Source: Polaromonas sp.
GTDB lineage: Bacteria; Pseudomonadota; Gammaproteobacteria; Burkholderiales; Burkholderiaceae_C
Length of the DNA stretch: 64,000 nucleotides
Assembly: GCA_013298945.1 (NCBI GenBank)
Contig: JAAFJR010000006.1
Coordinates: forward strand, 84,027-148,026
Direction: 5' to 3'
The first letter of the stretch is position 1; each line of letters opens with the position of its first letter. A model generated the notes under the pieces. The model did not search any database, had not been told where the DNA came from, and saw only the letters and a list, made by a program, of their open reading frames with translations. The position numbers and the translations under genes were made by a program. Positions 19,747 through 29,335 of the stretch are shown here, in pieces.

Positions 19747-20754
19747 TCAGCCCTGCTCCACACGTTGTTCGATAGCACCAAACACACTGGTGCCGTCCTT
19801 GCCTTTGGCTTCAATGCGGATAGTGTCGCCAAACTTCATGAATTCGGTGGTTGCTTTGCCATCTTGAATGACCTCAATACAGCGCTTTTCAGCAATGCAA
19901 CTGTAACCTTTGGGCCAATCAACCCGCCCGTTTTTACCTTCGACGCCTTTGTTGCTCACTGTACCCGAGCCGATAACACTGCCAGCGCGAACGTTGCGGG
20001 TTTTGCACAAATGGGCGATGAGCTGGCCGAAGTGAAAGGTCATCTCAGCCCCTGCGTCGCACATGCCGACTTTGCGACCGTTCCAAGTACTTTGCACAGT
20101 CATGTTCAGGCGGCCTTTGTCCCATGTATCGCCGAGTTCGTCTAAAGTGACAGCAACTGGACTGAAGGCGGTGGCGGGTTTGCTTTGTACGAAGCCGAAG
20201 CCTTTGGCTAGCTCGTCAGGGATCAAATTGCGCAGGCTCACATCGTTTGCCAGCATGACCAAACGGATGCCGTCCAGCGCTTGCTCTGGGGTGCTGCCCA
20301 TTTTGACATCAGCTGTGATGACGGCGACTTCGGATTCGAAATCGATACCGAAAGCTTCAGAAACGCAGCGAATGTCGTCGCAAGGGCCAATAAAGTCGTC
20401 GCTGCCGCCTTGGTACATCAGCGGGTCTTGGTAGAAGCTGGCGGGCACTTCAGAATTTCTAGCCTTTCGAACCAACTCGACATGGTTCAAATAAGCCGAG
20501 CCGTCAGCCCACTGGTAAGCGCGTGGCAGCGGAGCCATGCATTGCTTGGGGTCGAACGGGAAGGCGTGGCGTGAACGGCCGCTGTTGAGCAAGTCATACA
20601 CATCTTGCAACTGCGGGCTAATGAAGTTCCAGTCGTCTAGCGCCTGCTGCAAGCGGCTGGCAATACCGGTGGCGTATTGGGCATGACTGAGGTCACGCGA
20701 AACGACGATGAGTTGACCATCGCGCGAGCCGTCTTTGTAGGTTGCGAGTTTCAT
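19747..20754 (-). CDS. Fumarylacetoacetate hydrolase family protein
   Basis: The 335-residue reading starts at the ATG at 20754 (MKLATYKDGSRDGQLIVVS), because the longer frame crosses the divergent DUF3108 start. It carries the FAH fold landmarks YLNHVELVRKARN, FYQDPLMYQGGSDDFIGPCD, GIDFESEVAVITADVKMG and GSGTVSNKGVEG, including the acidic metal ligands. Family members cleave carbon-carbon bonds in beta-diketo acids, for example in aromatic degradation. The substrate here cannot be assigned; no other tyrosine or homogentisate genes are adjacent. Confidence 0.85.
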   Translation of the reverse strand: MKLATYKDGSRDGQLIVVSRDLSHAQYATGIASRLQQALDDWNFISPQLQDVYDLLNSGRSRHAFPFDPKQCMAPLPRAYQWADGSAYLNHVELVRKARNSEVPASFYQDPLMYQGGSDDFIGPCDDIRCVSEAFGIDFESEVAVITADVKMGSTPEQALDGIRLVMLANDVSLRNLIPDELAKGFGFVQSKPATAFSPVAVTLDELGDTWDKGRLNMTVQSTWNGRKVGMCDAGAEMTFHFGQLIAHLCKTRNVRAGSVIGSGTVSNKGVEGKNGRVDWPKGYSCIAEKRCIEVIQDGKATTEFMKFGDTIRIEAKGKDGTSVFGAIEQRVEQG

Positions 20755-20779
20755 GATCGAATTGTAATATCCTCTAGCT

Positions 20780-21898
20780 ATGGCGAACGTTAACACTAAC
20801 ATAAAACCTTTACAAACCAAGCACTGGCTGGCACTGTTAGCTACGCTTTTTGTTATCGTTTTGATAGCGCACTTGGCAATTATTACGTCGGCTAGAGGTC
20901 AATTTAGCATTCAAAAATCGGAAAAAATTGATACGTTTACGACGCGGATGATTGAATTACCCGCGCCAATGCCCGTGGTTGAGAAAATACCCGAAGTTGT
21001 AACGCCAGCTAAGCCCGTGAAACCCAAGAACAAGGTAGCGGCTATAGCTAAAGAAGTGCCAAATCCTATGCTAACTCCTGCAATTCAGGCTGAACTGGTT
21101 CCGGTTGAGAGCATAACTACTGCACCCACCCCACCTGAGCAAGCACCAGCAAAAACTGAAATTGCAGCACCCACGACTGCTCCCGCGCCAGCGACGCCAG
21201 CAACCACATCAGGCGACTCTGGGCTGCCGCCGCCAGCGTTTACGGCGTTGCAATCAGGTCAGTATTCATTCAAAGTCATTGTGACCAAAAACGGCAATCC
21301 GACTGTGGGTAAAGCGCGCATTACCTGGCAACAAGATGGCGAGAAGTACGCACTGGAGTTATCGATATCAGCCCCAATAGAATTGCTGAATTACAAAAGC
21401 AGTGGCAATCTGTCACCTCAAGGCCTCATGCCTCTTGATTTTTATGACAAAACCGGGTTCAAAAGTACTGTTGCCGCTCATTTTGTCTATGCTCAAAACA
21501 AAATAACGTTTAGTACGTCACCGAACGAAACGGAATTAATCCCCGGCGCACAAGACCGAAACAGCGTATTCATGCAAATAGCCGGTTTACTGGCTGCTGA
21601 CCCTGCACGCTACACTCCCGGTACTACTTTTAGCATCCAAATCGTCAACGCCCGCGAAGCTGAGCCTTGGCTTTTTACCGTCAATGAACCTGAATCTTTG
21701 AATCTGGAAAACGGCTCGCAAATCGCGCTGCGCTTAACTAGAAACCCCAGACGCGAGTTTGACAGAAGAATTGAACTTTGGTTTGTCCCTTCCATGAATT
21801 ATTTGCCCGTGCGATACAGGCTAACAGAGTCAAACGGCGATTACCAAGACATGGTGTGGAGAAGCACACAAGCTTTGCCAAATGCATTGACGCGCTGA
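20780..21898 (+). CDS. DUF3108 domain protein, membrane-anchored
   Basis: This 372-residue protein has a single N-terminal transmembrane segment (WLALLATLFVIVLIAHLAII). A long proline/lysine/alanine-rich linker of about 110 residues (PAKPVKPKNK, TAPAPATPAT) leads to a periplasmic DUF3108 domain with YSFKVIVTKNGNPTVGKARI and FYDKTGF. The layout is that of a TonB-like or envelope-spanning anchor, but the function is unknown. It is divergent from the FAH gene with about 25 bases between start codons. Confidence 0.78.
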   Translation: MANVNTNIKPLQTKHWLALLATLFVIVLIAHLAIITSARGQFSIQKSEKIDTFTTRMIELPAPMPVVEKIPEVVTPAKPVKPKNKVAAIAKEVPNPMLTPAIQAELVPVESITTAPTPPEQAPAKTEIAAPTTAPAPATPATTSGDSGLPPPAFTALQSGQYSFKVIVTKNGNPTVGKARITWQQDGEKYALELSISAPIELLNYKSSGNLSPQGLMPLDFYDKTGFKSTVAAHFVYAQNKITFSTSPNETELIPGAQDRNSVFMQIAGLLAADPARYTPGTTFSIQIVNAREAEPWLFTVNEPESLNLENGSQIALRLTRNPRREFDRRIELWFVPSMNYLPVRYRLTESNGDYQDMVWRSTQALPNALTR

Positions 21899-22030
21899 TT
21901 GACGCGCTGAGCTAGAAAACGATTTTTGAGTGATTTTGTAGCATTTTGGGGATTTTTACCTGTTTATTTGTTCTATGTCAGTCTTGAAATTGTCACGAAC
22001 GTTGATAGATAAGGCGAAAATAGGAGATAT

Positions 22031-22363
22031 ATGTTGATTCAAACAGCTTTTTCAGAATTGTTAAAAAATCCGTCCATGCAGATGCTGTATGACTCGGAAT
22101 CTTTCGTTGTCGTTCACATGCAGCTTGATGGAGATAGCACGGTGATTGATGCATCCAAAATCAAAAAACCGACATTAGCACGCCATGGGTTTGAGATTGT
22201 GGACAAGCGTTCTGGCAAAGAAGTTTATTTAGATGGCTCTTGGGCTGAGTTGTTTCAACAGCAAATCACGGCTTGGCAGGTGAAAACACCAACTCAAGAA
22301 GAAGTGGAAGACACTCTGGACGGGTACGCCGAGCTGGCGCATAACCCAGTTTTGATGCACTAA
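22031..22363 (+). CDS. DUF3567 family protein
   Basis: This 110-residue protein contains MQMLYDSESFVVVHMQ, a conserved betaproteobacterial DUF3567 start, and a GFEIVDKRSGKEVYLDGSWA core. Function is unknown. The ATG at 22031 has a very good ribosome binding site (AGGAG five bases upstream) and adds 15 residues before the Met at 22076 where the conserved region begins. I keep the longer start but note the alternative. It is followed by a strong intrinsic terminator. Confidence 0.8.
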   Translation: MLIQTAFSELLKNPSMQMLYDSESFVVVHMQLDGDSTVIDASKIKKPTLARHGFEIVDKRSGKEVYLDGSWAELFQQQITAWQVKTPTQEEVEDTLDGYAELAHNPVLMH

Positions 22364-22397
22364 AAATCACTGTCGATTACACATCGTCGACCACAGA

Positions 22398-22424
22398 CAA
22401 AAGCACGGTTTTACGTGCTTTTTG
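22398..22424 (+). terminator. Intrinsic terminator after the DUF3567 gene
   Basis: A 9-bp stem AAAAGCACG / CGTGCTTTT with a 6-base loop is followed by TTGTGTTTTT. It lies between convergent genes (DUF3567 and the aminotransferase) and its A-rich 5' flank could allow use in both directions. Confidence 0.8.
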
Positions 22425-22429
22425 TGTTT

Positions 22430-23770
22430 TTAAGCATGCTTCTTAATAGCATCCGCCAAAACGCCCACCATCACATCAATCTGTTCTTTGTCCACGATAA
22501 ACGGCGGTGCAAGTACCAAGTTTTCACCCGCTGGTCGTACCAAAACGCCTTTGTGAAAGCAAGTCATGAAAATATCGTAAGCACGCTTTCCTGGCAAACC
22601 AGCAATACTGGACAGCTCTACTGCGCCAGCCAAACCCAGTGTGCGAATGCCAATGACGTTTGGCAGCCCTTTGAGCGCAGCATGCATTGCATCACCCAGC
22701 ACCTTACCCATACTGCCAGCGCGGGCAAACAAGTCTTCATCTTTGAAATGCGCCAAAGTAGCTATCGCCGCCGCACAAGCAACAGGGTGGCCAGAGTAGG
22801 TGTAACCATGAAAAAACTCAATCGCATGCTCTGGCGCTTTGTCGTTTGCTTGCATGATAGCGTTGTACAAATGGTCACGGCAAATGACACCACCTAAGGG
22901 AATAACACCATTGGTCACTGCTTTGGCGAAGTTCAGCATATCTGGTACAACGCCGTAATAATCTGATGCGAAGTTGGTGCCTAGACGACCAAAACCTGTA
23001 ATCACCTCATCAAAGATTAGCAAAATGCCGTGCTTGTCGCAAATCTCGCGCAGGCGTTTCAAATAACCTTGTGGCGGCAAGTACCATCCCGCTGAACCAG
23101 CGACAGGTTCGACAATCACAGCCGCAATATTGCTAGGGTCATGCAAAGGCAAGATGCGACTCTCAAGTTCCGTCAAAATATCTTCTTGCCATTGCGGCTC
23201 TGTGCCGTTGATGTAAGCATGATTAACTGGATCGTGAATAAACCTAAGATGGTCTACGCGGGGCAACAATGCCGAGCCAAAAACTTTGCGATTGGCAGGA
23301 ATACCGCCCACGCTCATGCCACCAAAACCTACACCGTGGTAGCCGCGCTCGCGACCAATAAACACATTACGATGGCCTTCACCGCGTGCACGGTGGTAGG
23401 CCAAGGCAACTTTGAGTGAGGTGTCCGCAGCTTCGGAGCCTGAGTTGCAAAACAGCACCTTGTTCAAATCGCCAGGCGCCATCGCAGCCAGCATGTCAGC
23501 AGCTTCAAAAGCTTTAGGGTTGCTGGCTTGGAATGCGGTAGCGTAATCTAAAGTGTCAAGCTGCTTCTTGATCGCTTCGTTGATAGGTTTGACGTTATGC
23601 CCCGCGCCCACACACCACAAGCTAGAAATGCCATCCAGCACTTGGCGGCCGTCATGGGTTGTGAAGTACATGCCACTGGCAGCAGTGAAAACACGTGGAT
23701 CATTTTTAAAGCTGCGGTTTGGCGTGAAGGGCAACCATTGGCTGTCCATGTTGAATGTTTGGTTGATCAT
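22430..23770 (-). CDS. Class III aminotransferase, omega-amino acid:pyruvate type
   Basis: This 446-residue PLP enzyme has the class III landmarks FCNSGSEAADTSLKVALAYH, ERGYHGVGFGGMSVGG, IFDEVITGFGRLG and the cofactor-lysine segment FAKAVTNGVIPLGGV. The N-terminal FTPNRSFKNDPRVFTAASGM and overall pattern match beta-alanine / omega-amino acid:pyruvate aminotransferases, which use pyruvate as amino acceptor. No malonate-semialdehyde dehydrogenase gene is adjacent, as would be common for beta-alanine catabolism. The MFS transporter gene lies 51 bases upstream on the same strand. Confidence 0.87.
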   Translation of the reverse strand: MINQTFNMDSQWLPFTPNRSFKNDPRVFTAASGMYFTTHDGRQVLDGISSLWCVGAGHNVKPINEAIKKQLDTLDYATAFQASNPKAFEAADMLAAMAPGDLNKVLFCNSGSEAADTSLKVALAYHRARGEGHRNVFIGRERGYHGVGFGGMSVGGIPANRKVFGSALLPRVDHLRFIHDPVNHAYINGTEPQWQEDILTELESRILPLHDPSNIAAVIVEPVAGSAGWYLPPQGYLKRLREICDKHGILLIFDEVITGFGRLGTNFASDYYGVVPDMLNFAKAVTNGVIPLGGVICRDHLYNAIMQANDKAPEHAIEFFHGYTYSGHPVACAAAIATLAHFKDEDLFARAGSMGKVLGDAMHAALKGLPNVIGIRTLGLAGAVELSSIAGLPGKRAYDIFMTCFHKGVLVRPAGENLVLAPPFIVDKEQIDVMVGVLADAIKKHA

Positions 23771-23821
23771 GAATTACTCTCCGTAAATAGGTTCTCGATT
23801 TGATTGGTTTGGATTAGATTT

Positions 23822-25021
23822 TTAATAAGTTTGATCAGCGCGTGCAGGTGGCGTCTTTTTGGCTAAATATGTCGCCCAATGACTGGCAACCAAAGCCAGC
23901 AACAAACCCGCCAGCCCATACCAATGCAAATCATTCATATGGCCGGCATTGATAAGTAAGCCACCCACTGCTGCGCCAATGGCTTGGCCAGCATACATGG
24001 CAGAAGTATTCAATGAAACAGAACCGCTGGCCAACGCTGGCGCCAGCCCTACCAAGCGCGCTTGTTGGGCAGAGTTTGTGGCAAAACCACCCAAAGCCCA
24101 TGGCAAAACAACTGCAAAAGCCAACATCAAAGTCGTACCCAAAGGCCAAATCAAGAGACTGATAATCATGCCGCAAAGCCCCATCCAAACCATGCGCGGC
24201 GCACCCAAACGGTCTACATGGCGCGACATCCAAATATTCCCAAGCAAGCCAAATGCGCCAAACCACATGAACAACACACTAAGCTCTAACGCTGAAATAT
24301 ACAAACTGGCTTTGTAATAAGGTGCTAAATAGGCAAACAACACAAACTGGCCAGCTGCATACAAGGTGGTGACTAAAACACAGGTCATCAATGCTGGAGA
24401 TTGCAGCGTTGCCGCCCAAGCAGCACGCGACATAGCTGGAGGCTTCACGCCACTAGGCATAGAACGCCAAACCCAAACTGCACTGATGACGCTGAGTACT
24501 GCCACCAACCAAAAAGCACTGCGCCAGCCTAATGTGCCGCCCAAATACGTACCAATTGGCATACCAAGCACGGAAGCAACTGACCAGCCAAGAAAAACAA
24601 AAGTGATCGCACGCCCTCTTTGCTGCTCAGGAACCAGCAAGCTGATGCATGCAGCTGCTTGTGGCGTGAAGATGGCGGGTGAAATCATCGTGATTACCCG
24701 CACAATGAGTAGACTGGCAAAGTCAGGCATGACAGCGCAAACGGCATGAAAAACAGCATACCAAAGCATAGCCATCGCTAACAAACGGCGTCTATCCCAA
24801 CCAGCAACCACAGACGCAAACAACGGCGCGCCAATGCACATCAGCAAAGCACCCGCAGAAATAAGTTGACCTGCTACGGCAACAGAAACACTCATAGACT
24901 GGCTTATCACGTTTAACGTTCCCGGCACAATCATGACGCCAGTACCAATCACGAAATTGCCAAATAGCAAAGCCCACAAAACTTTAGGCAGCGGTTGCTG
25001 GGCTGTATATTGTTGCGTCAT
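23822..25021 (-). CDS. MFS transporter (drug/sugar efflux type)
   Basis: This 399-residue protein has about 12 transmembrane helices. It carries the MFS loop 2-3 motif GWDRRRLLAMAM, the AcrR-like RVITMISPAIFTPQAAACIS helix, and a motif C-like GWSVASVLGMPIGTYLGG, as in the DHA1 proton-antiport exporters (AraJ/YdhP type). Substrate unknown. The ATG overlaps the kef gene stop by one base (TAATG), so it is translationally coupled to the antiporter. Confidence 0.85.
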   Translation of the reverse strand: MTQQYTAQQPLPKVLWALLFGNFVIGTGVMIVPGTLNVISQSMSVSVAVAGQLISAGALLMCIGAPLFASVVAGWDRRRLLAMAMLWYAVFHAVCAVMPDFASLLIVRVITMISPAIFTPQAAACISLLVPEQQRGRAITFVFLGWSVASVLGMPIGTYLGGTLGWRSAFWLVAVLSVISAVWVWRSMPSGVKPPAMSRAAWAATLQSPALMTCVLVTTLYAAGQFVLFAYLAPYYKASLYISALELSVLFMWFGAFGLLGNIWMSRHVDRLGAPRMVWMGLCGMIISLLIWPLGTTLMLAFAVVLPWALGGFATNSAQQARLVGLAPALASGSVSLNTSAMYAGQAIGAAVGGLLINAGHMNDLHWYGLAGLLLALVASHWATYLAKKTPPARADQTY

Positions 25022-27027
25022 TAACCATTCACCAATTGTTTTTCTGCCAAATCTAAAGCTTCTGGTTTGCCCGATAGCACCAAGGTATCGCCTACTTCTA
25101 ACACCGAGTTTGCATCAGCAAAATTATGTGCCTCGCTCAGCGTTATTTGCTGGCCATTTTTACGTTTTAAGCTTATCACTTGAACTGCTTTCAGTGTGTT
25201 TACGATGTGTATGAATTGCTTGCCAACCGCTTGGTCTCGCTCGTTCAATGTGGCCGAAGTTAATCTGGCACTCTCCAACTCATCAGCCGTATCATCATCG
25301 TCACCATGAAAGTAACCGCGCAATAAGTTGTAGCGTGCATCGCGCTGCTCTTGCACCACGCGAATGACGCGACGTATCGGCACCCCAACTAATGCCAAGG
25401 CATGACTTGCCAACATCAGGCTGCCCTCGATAGCTTCTGGCACAACTTCAGTCGCACCAGCAAGCTGCAATTTCTCGATATCGTGATCATCAACCGTACG
25501 TACAATAACTGGTACTTTAGGCGCATGGCCGCGAATATTGGTCAATACTTTCATCGCGCTTTGGGTGTCTAAATACGTCACTACAACCGCACTTGCACGA
25601 GCCAAACCAGCAGCCATGAGCGCTTGCAAGCGCACTGCATCGCCATAGACCACTTTATCTCCTGCAGCGGCAGCTTGGTGAACTCGGTCAGGGTCTAAGT
25701 CCAAAGCAATGTATGGGATTTTTTCTGCTGTCAGTAAGCGTGCTAAATTTTGCCCGCAACGACCATAGCCGCAAATAATCACATGTTTATTTGCTGACAT
25801 GGCCTTTCGGGCAATGCCAGTCATTTGCAGCGATTGTTGCAGCCAATCGCTGCTGACCAACTTCATCACAATTTTGTTGCTGTACATCACCAAAAATGGT
25901 GTTGCCAGCATAGACAACACCATACTGGCCAAGATGGGATTCAACAACACACGCGGTACCAATTCATTTTTCTGTGCTAATGTTAGTAACACAAAACCAA
26001 ACTCACCTGCTTGCGCCAAGTAAATACCGGTACGCAATGAAACACCAGTGGTTGCGCCTAAGCCACGTGCCAGTACCGTCACCAAGACTAACTTGAACAA
26101 CACTGGAACAACAACCAGCAACAAAACCAATGGCCAACGGTCCCAAACCAATCGCCAATTCAACATCATGCCGATGGTGATGAAAAACAAACCCAGTAAC
26201 ACATCATGAAACGGTCGTATGTCGGCTTCAACTTGGTGTTTGAATTCAGTTTCCGATATCAACATGCCTGCGATAAACGCGCCCAATGCCAGTGATAAGC
26301 CAGCGAGCTCCGTCAACCAAGCCAAGCCCAAGGTTATCAACAACAAATTCAAAATGAAGAGTTCATCACTTTTACGCCTTGCGACCAATGTGAGCCAAGC
26401 CCGCATGACACGCTGGCCGCCCACCAATAAAACCGTAATTAGAACAGCGGCTTTCAAACCAGCGATGGCCAAGGCCATAAATAAACTTTCATCAGAAGCG
26501 CCTAGAGCTGGGATCAACACCAGTAACGGCACAACTGCCAAATCTTGAAAAAGTAAAACCCCCATGACTCGCTTGCCGTGCTCAGAGTCCATCTCCAGCC
26601 GCTCAGACATTAACTTCACCAAAATAGCCGTACTGCTCATCGCCAAAGCGCCTGAAAGCGCTAACGCAGCCTGCCAAGACAGCCGCCATGCTGCTGGCAA
26701 ATATTTGGTGAGCATCAAAGAAACTGCGGTCGCCACCAACATGGTGCAAACCACTTGTAACAAACCAAGCCCAAACACATGCCGTCGCATGGTCCGCAAT
26801 TTGGGCAGGTTAAACTCCAACCCAATGGCAAACATCAAGAAAACGATGCCAAATTCAGCCAAATGCTGTATGCCTTGCGTATTTTTTGCCAACGCCAGCA
26901 TGTTGGGACCAATCACCACACCAACTGCCAAATAACCCAGCATAGGGGGCAATTTGAAGGTGCGGCAGACGATCACACCCAATACCGCAGCAAAGAGGTA
27001 GAGCAGGGTGAGTTCTAGCGAGGTCAT
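25021..27027 (-). CDS. Kef-type K+/H+ antiporter (CPA2) with RCK domains
   Basis: This 668-residue protein combines a 12-13 helix CPA2 sodium/proton exchanger domain (residues about 1-390), a TrkA-N nucleotide-binding domain with HVIICGYGRCGQNLARLL near residue 420, and a C-terminal TrkA-C domain. The order matches KefB/KefC. Such proteins are glutathione-gated potassium efflux systems that protect from electrophiles, or constitutive antiporters; the glutathione contacts cannot be confirmed by eye. The downstream MFS gene is coupled to it. Confidence 0.87.
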   Translation of the reverse strand: MTSLELTLLYLFAAVLGVIVCRTFKLPPMLGYLAVGVVIGPNMLALAKNTQGIQHLAEFGIVFLMFAIGLEFNLPKLRTMRRHVFGLGLLQVVCTMLVATAVSLMLTKYLPAAWRLSWQAALALSGALAMSSTAILVKLMSERLEMDSEHGKRVMGVLLFQDLAVVPLLVLIPALGASDESLFMALAIAGLKAAVLITVLLVGGQRVMRAWLTLVARRKSDELFILNLLLITLGLAWLTELAGLSLALGAFIAGMLISETEFKHQVEADIRPFHDVLLGLFFITIGMMLNWRLVWDRWPLVLLLVVVPVLFKLVLVTVLARGLGATTGVSLRTGIYLAQAGEFGFVLLTLAQKNELVPRVLLNPILASMVLSMLATPFLVMYSNKIVMKLVSSDWLQQSLQMTGIARKAMSANKHVIICGYGRCGQNLARLLTAEKIPYIALDLDPDRVHQAAAAGDKVVYGDAVRLQALMAAGLARASAVVVTYLDTQSAMKVLTNIRGHAPKVPVIVRTVDDHDIEKLQLAGATEVVPEAIEGSLMLASHALALVGVPIRRVIRVVQEQRDARYNLLRGYFHGDDDDTADELESARLTSATLNERDQAVGKQFIHIVNTLKAVQVISLKRKNGQQITLSEAHNFADANSVLEVGDTLVLSGKPEALDLAEKQLVNG

Positions 27028-27059
27028 GGGTCTATATTAGCGTAGACTTGTCCTACTCA

Positions 27060-27077
27060 CTCTGGCTTAAACCAGAG
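27060..27077. promoter_or_regulatory. Small palindrome between the kef and kdsD genes
   Basis: CTCTGG-CTTAAA-CCAGAG is a perfect 6-bp inverted repeat with a 6-base centre in the divergent intergenic region. It could be an operator or a minor hairpin; no T-run follows, so it is not an intrinsic terminator. Evidence is symmetry alone. Confidence 0.3.
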
Positions 27078-27127
27078 ACTAGTTTTGCTGTCCTGAAATT
27101 CTGACCATAAGCCGATAAAATCATCCG

Positions 27128-28105
27128 ATGACCTTTGACGCTGAAAAAACCATACGCCTTGCTCTAGATACGCTGGACATCGAAGCCGCAGCCGTGCTTG
27201 GGCTCAAAACACGGATTGACCAACAATTTGTAGCAGCAGTACAAGCCATACTGGCAGTTCGTGGCCGCGTTGTGGTGATGGGCATGGGTAAAAGTGGTCA
27301 TGTGGGGCGCAAAATTGCGGCTACCTTGGCCTCTACAGGCACACCAGCCATGTTTGTGCATCCAGCTGAAGCCAGTCATGGCGATTTAGGCATGATCAAA
27401 TCAGTCGATTTGGTAGTGGCAATATCAAACAGTGGTGAATCTGCCGAATTAAATATGATTTTGCCAATGCTGAAACGTCAAGGCGTACCCTTGATTGCTA
27501 TGACGGGCGGTTTAGCTTCAACGTTAGCGCTGCATGCAACTATTATTTTGAATAGCGGAGTGGCCAAAGAAGCCTGCCCACTCAATTTAGCCCCGACAGC
27601 TAGCACGACGGCTCAGTTGGCCTTTGGGGACGCTTTGGCTGTCTCGCTACTGGACGCACGTGGCTTTAAAGCCGAAGATTTTGCCCGCTCACACCCCGGC
27701 GGTTCTTTGGGACGCAAACTATTGACGCATGTCAGCGACGTGATGCGCTCAGGCAACGACGTGCCTAAAGTTCTGGCCAATGCCAGTTTCAATGATTTAA
27801 TGCGCCAAATGAGCGCTAAATCTGTAGGCGCTTCAGCCATTGTGGATGCACAAGACCAAGTGATTGGCATTTTTACCGATGGTGATCTGCGACGTTTGAT
27901 TGAAAAAGGCGTTGACTTACGCAACTTGGTGGCGGTGGACGTGATGCACAGCGCGCCGCGTTCCGTCAAAGCTAATCAACTGGCTGTTGCAACGGCTGAG
28001 CTGATGGAATTGCACGGCATCACTTCCGTATTGGTGACAGATGCTGATAATAAGCTTTGCGGCATTGTGCATATTGGCGATTTGATGCGTGCCAAGGTGA
28101 TTTAA
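27128..28105 (+). CDS. kdsD: Arabinose-5-phosphate isomerase
   Basis: This 325-residue KpsF/GutQ-type protein has an N-terminal SIS sugar isomerase domain (VVVMGMGKSGHVGRKIAATL; FVHPAEASHGDLGMI; ISNSGESAELN) and two C-terminal CBS domains (about 205-325, each with an SAIVDAQDQVIGIFTDGDLR-like core). It converts ribulose 5-phosphate to arabinose 5-phosphate, the first committed step to KDO for lipopolysaccharide. It leads an operon with kdsC one base downstream and lptC. Confidence 0.94.
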   Translation: MTFDAEKTIRLALDTLDIEAAAVLGLKTRIDQQFVAAVQAILAVRGRVVVMGMGKSGHVGRKIAATLASTGTPAMFVHPAEASHGDLGMIKSVDLVVAISNSGESAELNMILPMLKRQGVPLIAMTGGLASTLALHATIILNSGVAKEACPLNLAPTASTTAQLAFGDALAVSLLDARGFKAEDFARSHPGGSLGRKLLTHVSDVMRSGNDVPKVLANASFNDLMRQMSAKSVGASAIVDAQDQVIGIFTDGDLRRLIEKGVDLRNLVAVDVMHSAPRSVKANQLAVATAELMELHGITSVLVTDADNKLCGIVHIGDLMRAKVI

Positions 28106-28106
28106 T

Positions 28107-28706
28107 GTGACAAACTTAATGCGACAAACACCTAAAACTTTACCAATAGCGCGCTTTTCCGCTGAGCTGCTGCTCAAAGCACAAGCCGTGAAAGTTGTTT
28201 TTTTCGATATTGATGGCGTAATGACGGACGGTAGCTTGCTGTTCACAGAAATGGGTGAGTCCATCAAAAGATTCAATACTCTAGATGGCTTAGGTATCAA
28301 GTTATTGCAAAAAGCAGGCATCACACCGGTCGTTATTTCTGGCCGTGACTCTGCACCACTGAGAACACGCCTCAAAGCCCTAGGCGTGACGCATGTTTAC
28401 TTAAATACCGAAGACAAGCAACCAGCCGCTGAAAAAGCACTGGCAGAATTAGGACTGACTTGGGCGCAAGCAGCCTGCATGGGGGATGATTGGCCTGATT
28501 TGCCTGTACTTCAAGCTAGCGCTTTTGCTTGTGCGCCTTTGCACGCTCACTTTGATGTGAAATCGGTGGCAGACTACATCACAAGGACGCCAGCGGGCTT
28601 TGGTGCTGTGCGCGAATTTTGCGATTTGCTTCTTACAGCTTCTGGACAATACACAAAATTACTTTCTGAATTTCAACCCATCGCGACAAAGGTAAACGTT
28701 GCATGA
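28107..28706 (+). CDS. kdsC: 3-deoxy-D-manno-octulosonate 8-phosphate phosphatase
   Basis: This HAD-superfamily protein of about 199 residues has the nucleophile motif FFDIDGVMTDG (Asp34/Asp36), VISGRDSAPLRTRLKALG (motif II), and GDDWPDLPVL (motif III). KdsC removes the 8-phosphate from KDO-8-P. The frame opens with a GTG at 28107; an ATG at 28119 is a second option and would shorten it by four residues. The gene overlaps lptC by four bases (ATGA), indicating coupling. Confidence 0.93.
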   Translation: MTNLMRQTPKTLPIARFSAELLLKAQAVKVVFFDIDGVMTDGSLLFTEMGESIKRFNTLDGLGIKLLQKAGITPVVISGRDSAPLRTRLKALGVTHVYLNTEDKQPAAEKALAELGLTWAQAACMGDDWPDLPVLQASAFACAPLHAHFDVKSVADYITRTPAGFGAVREFCDLLLTASGQYTKLLSEFQPIATKVNVA

Positions 28707-29326
28707 CAAATGCCTGGTTACTGTTACGCCGCTTGACCGACCGATTGGTTATTTATTTACCAGTTTTGCTCATGGCGTCTTTGGCATTGGGCAGTTACTG
28801 GTTGGTTCGTAATGCGCCAGCGACACCTATTTCTGCAGGTGATAAACCGCTGAATCACGAAGCGGATTACTTTTTACGCAAATTTTCAGTGAAAAGCTTT
28901 ACGCCGCAAGGAAACTTGAAAAGTGAACTTTTTGGTGGCCAGGCTAGGCATTATGCAGACACAGACACCACTGAAATTGACAATGTGCGTGTCCATAACT
29001 TTAACCAAACTGGGCGCTTAACCACGATTACGAGTGCGAACCGTGCCATCAGCAATGGCGACAACTCTGAAATTCAACTTTATGGCAACGCCACATCAGT
29101 ACGTGAAGCGGCTGCGGATGCCAATGGTGTGATGCAGCCCAAAATGGAATTCAAAGGCGAGTTTTTGCATACCTTCGTGAACGAAGAACGCTTGAAATCG
29201 CATTTACCGATTGTTATTCGTCGTGGCAGCAGTGAGTTCAGCGCAGATTCGCTAGACTACGACAACGTTGCCAGAGTGATTCATTTACAAGGCCGCGTGA
29301 AAGCGGTTTTGCAACCAAGTAAATAA
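28703..29326 (+). CDS. lptC: LPS export periplasmic-anchor protein LptC
   Basis: This 207-residue protein has a single N-terminal transmembrane helix (LVIYLPVLLMASLALGSYWL) and a periplasmic beta-jellyroll typical of LptC, with HEADYFLRKFSVKSF and DNVRVHNFNQTGRLTTITSA. LptC receives lipopolysaccharide from the LptBFG ABC transporter and hands it to LptA. The expected lptA and lptB genes do not follow; an SDR gene is next instead, so the rest of the pathway must be encoded elsewhere. Confidence 0.88.
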   Translation: MTNAWLLLRRLTDRLVIYLPVLLMASLALGSYWLVRNAPATPISAGDKPLNHEADYFLRKFSVKSFTPQGNLKSELFGGQARHYADTDTTEIDNVRVHNFNQTGRLTTITSANRAISNGDNSEIQLYGNATSVREAAADANGVMQPKMEFKGEFLHTFVNEERLKSHLPIVIRRGSSEFSADSLDYDNVARVIHLQGRVKAVLQPSK

Positions 29327-29335
29327 TGGTTCAAC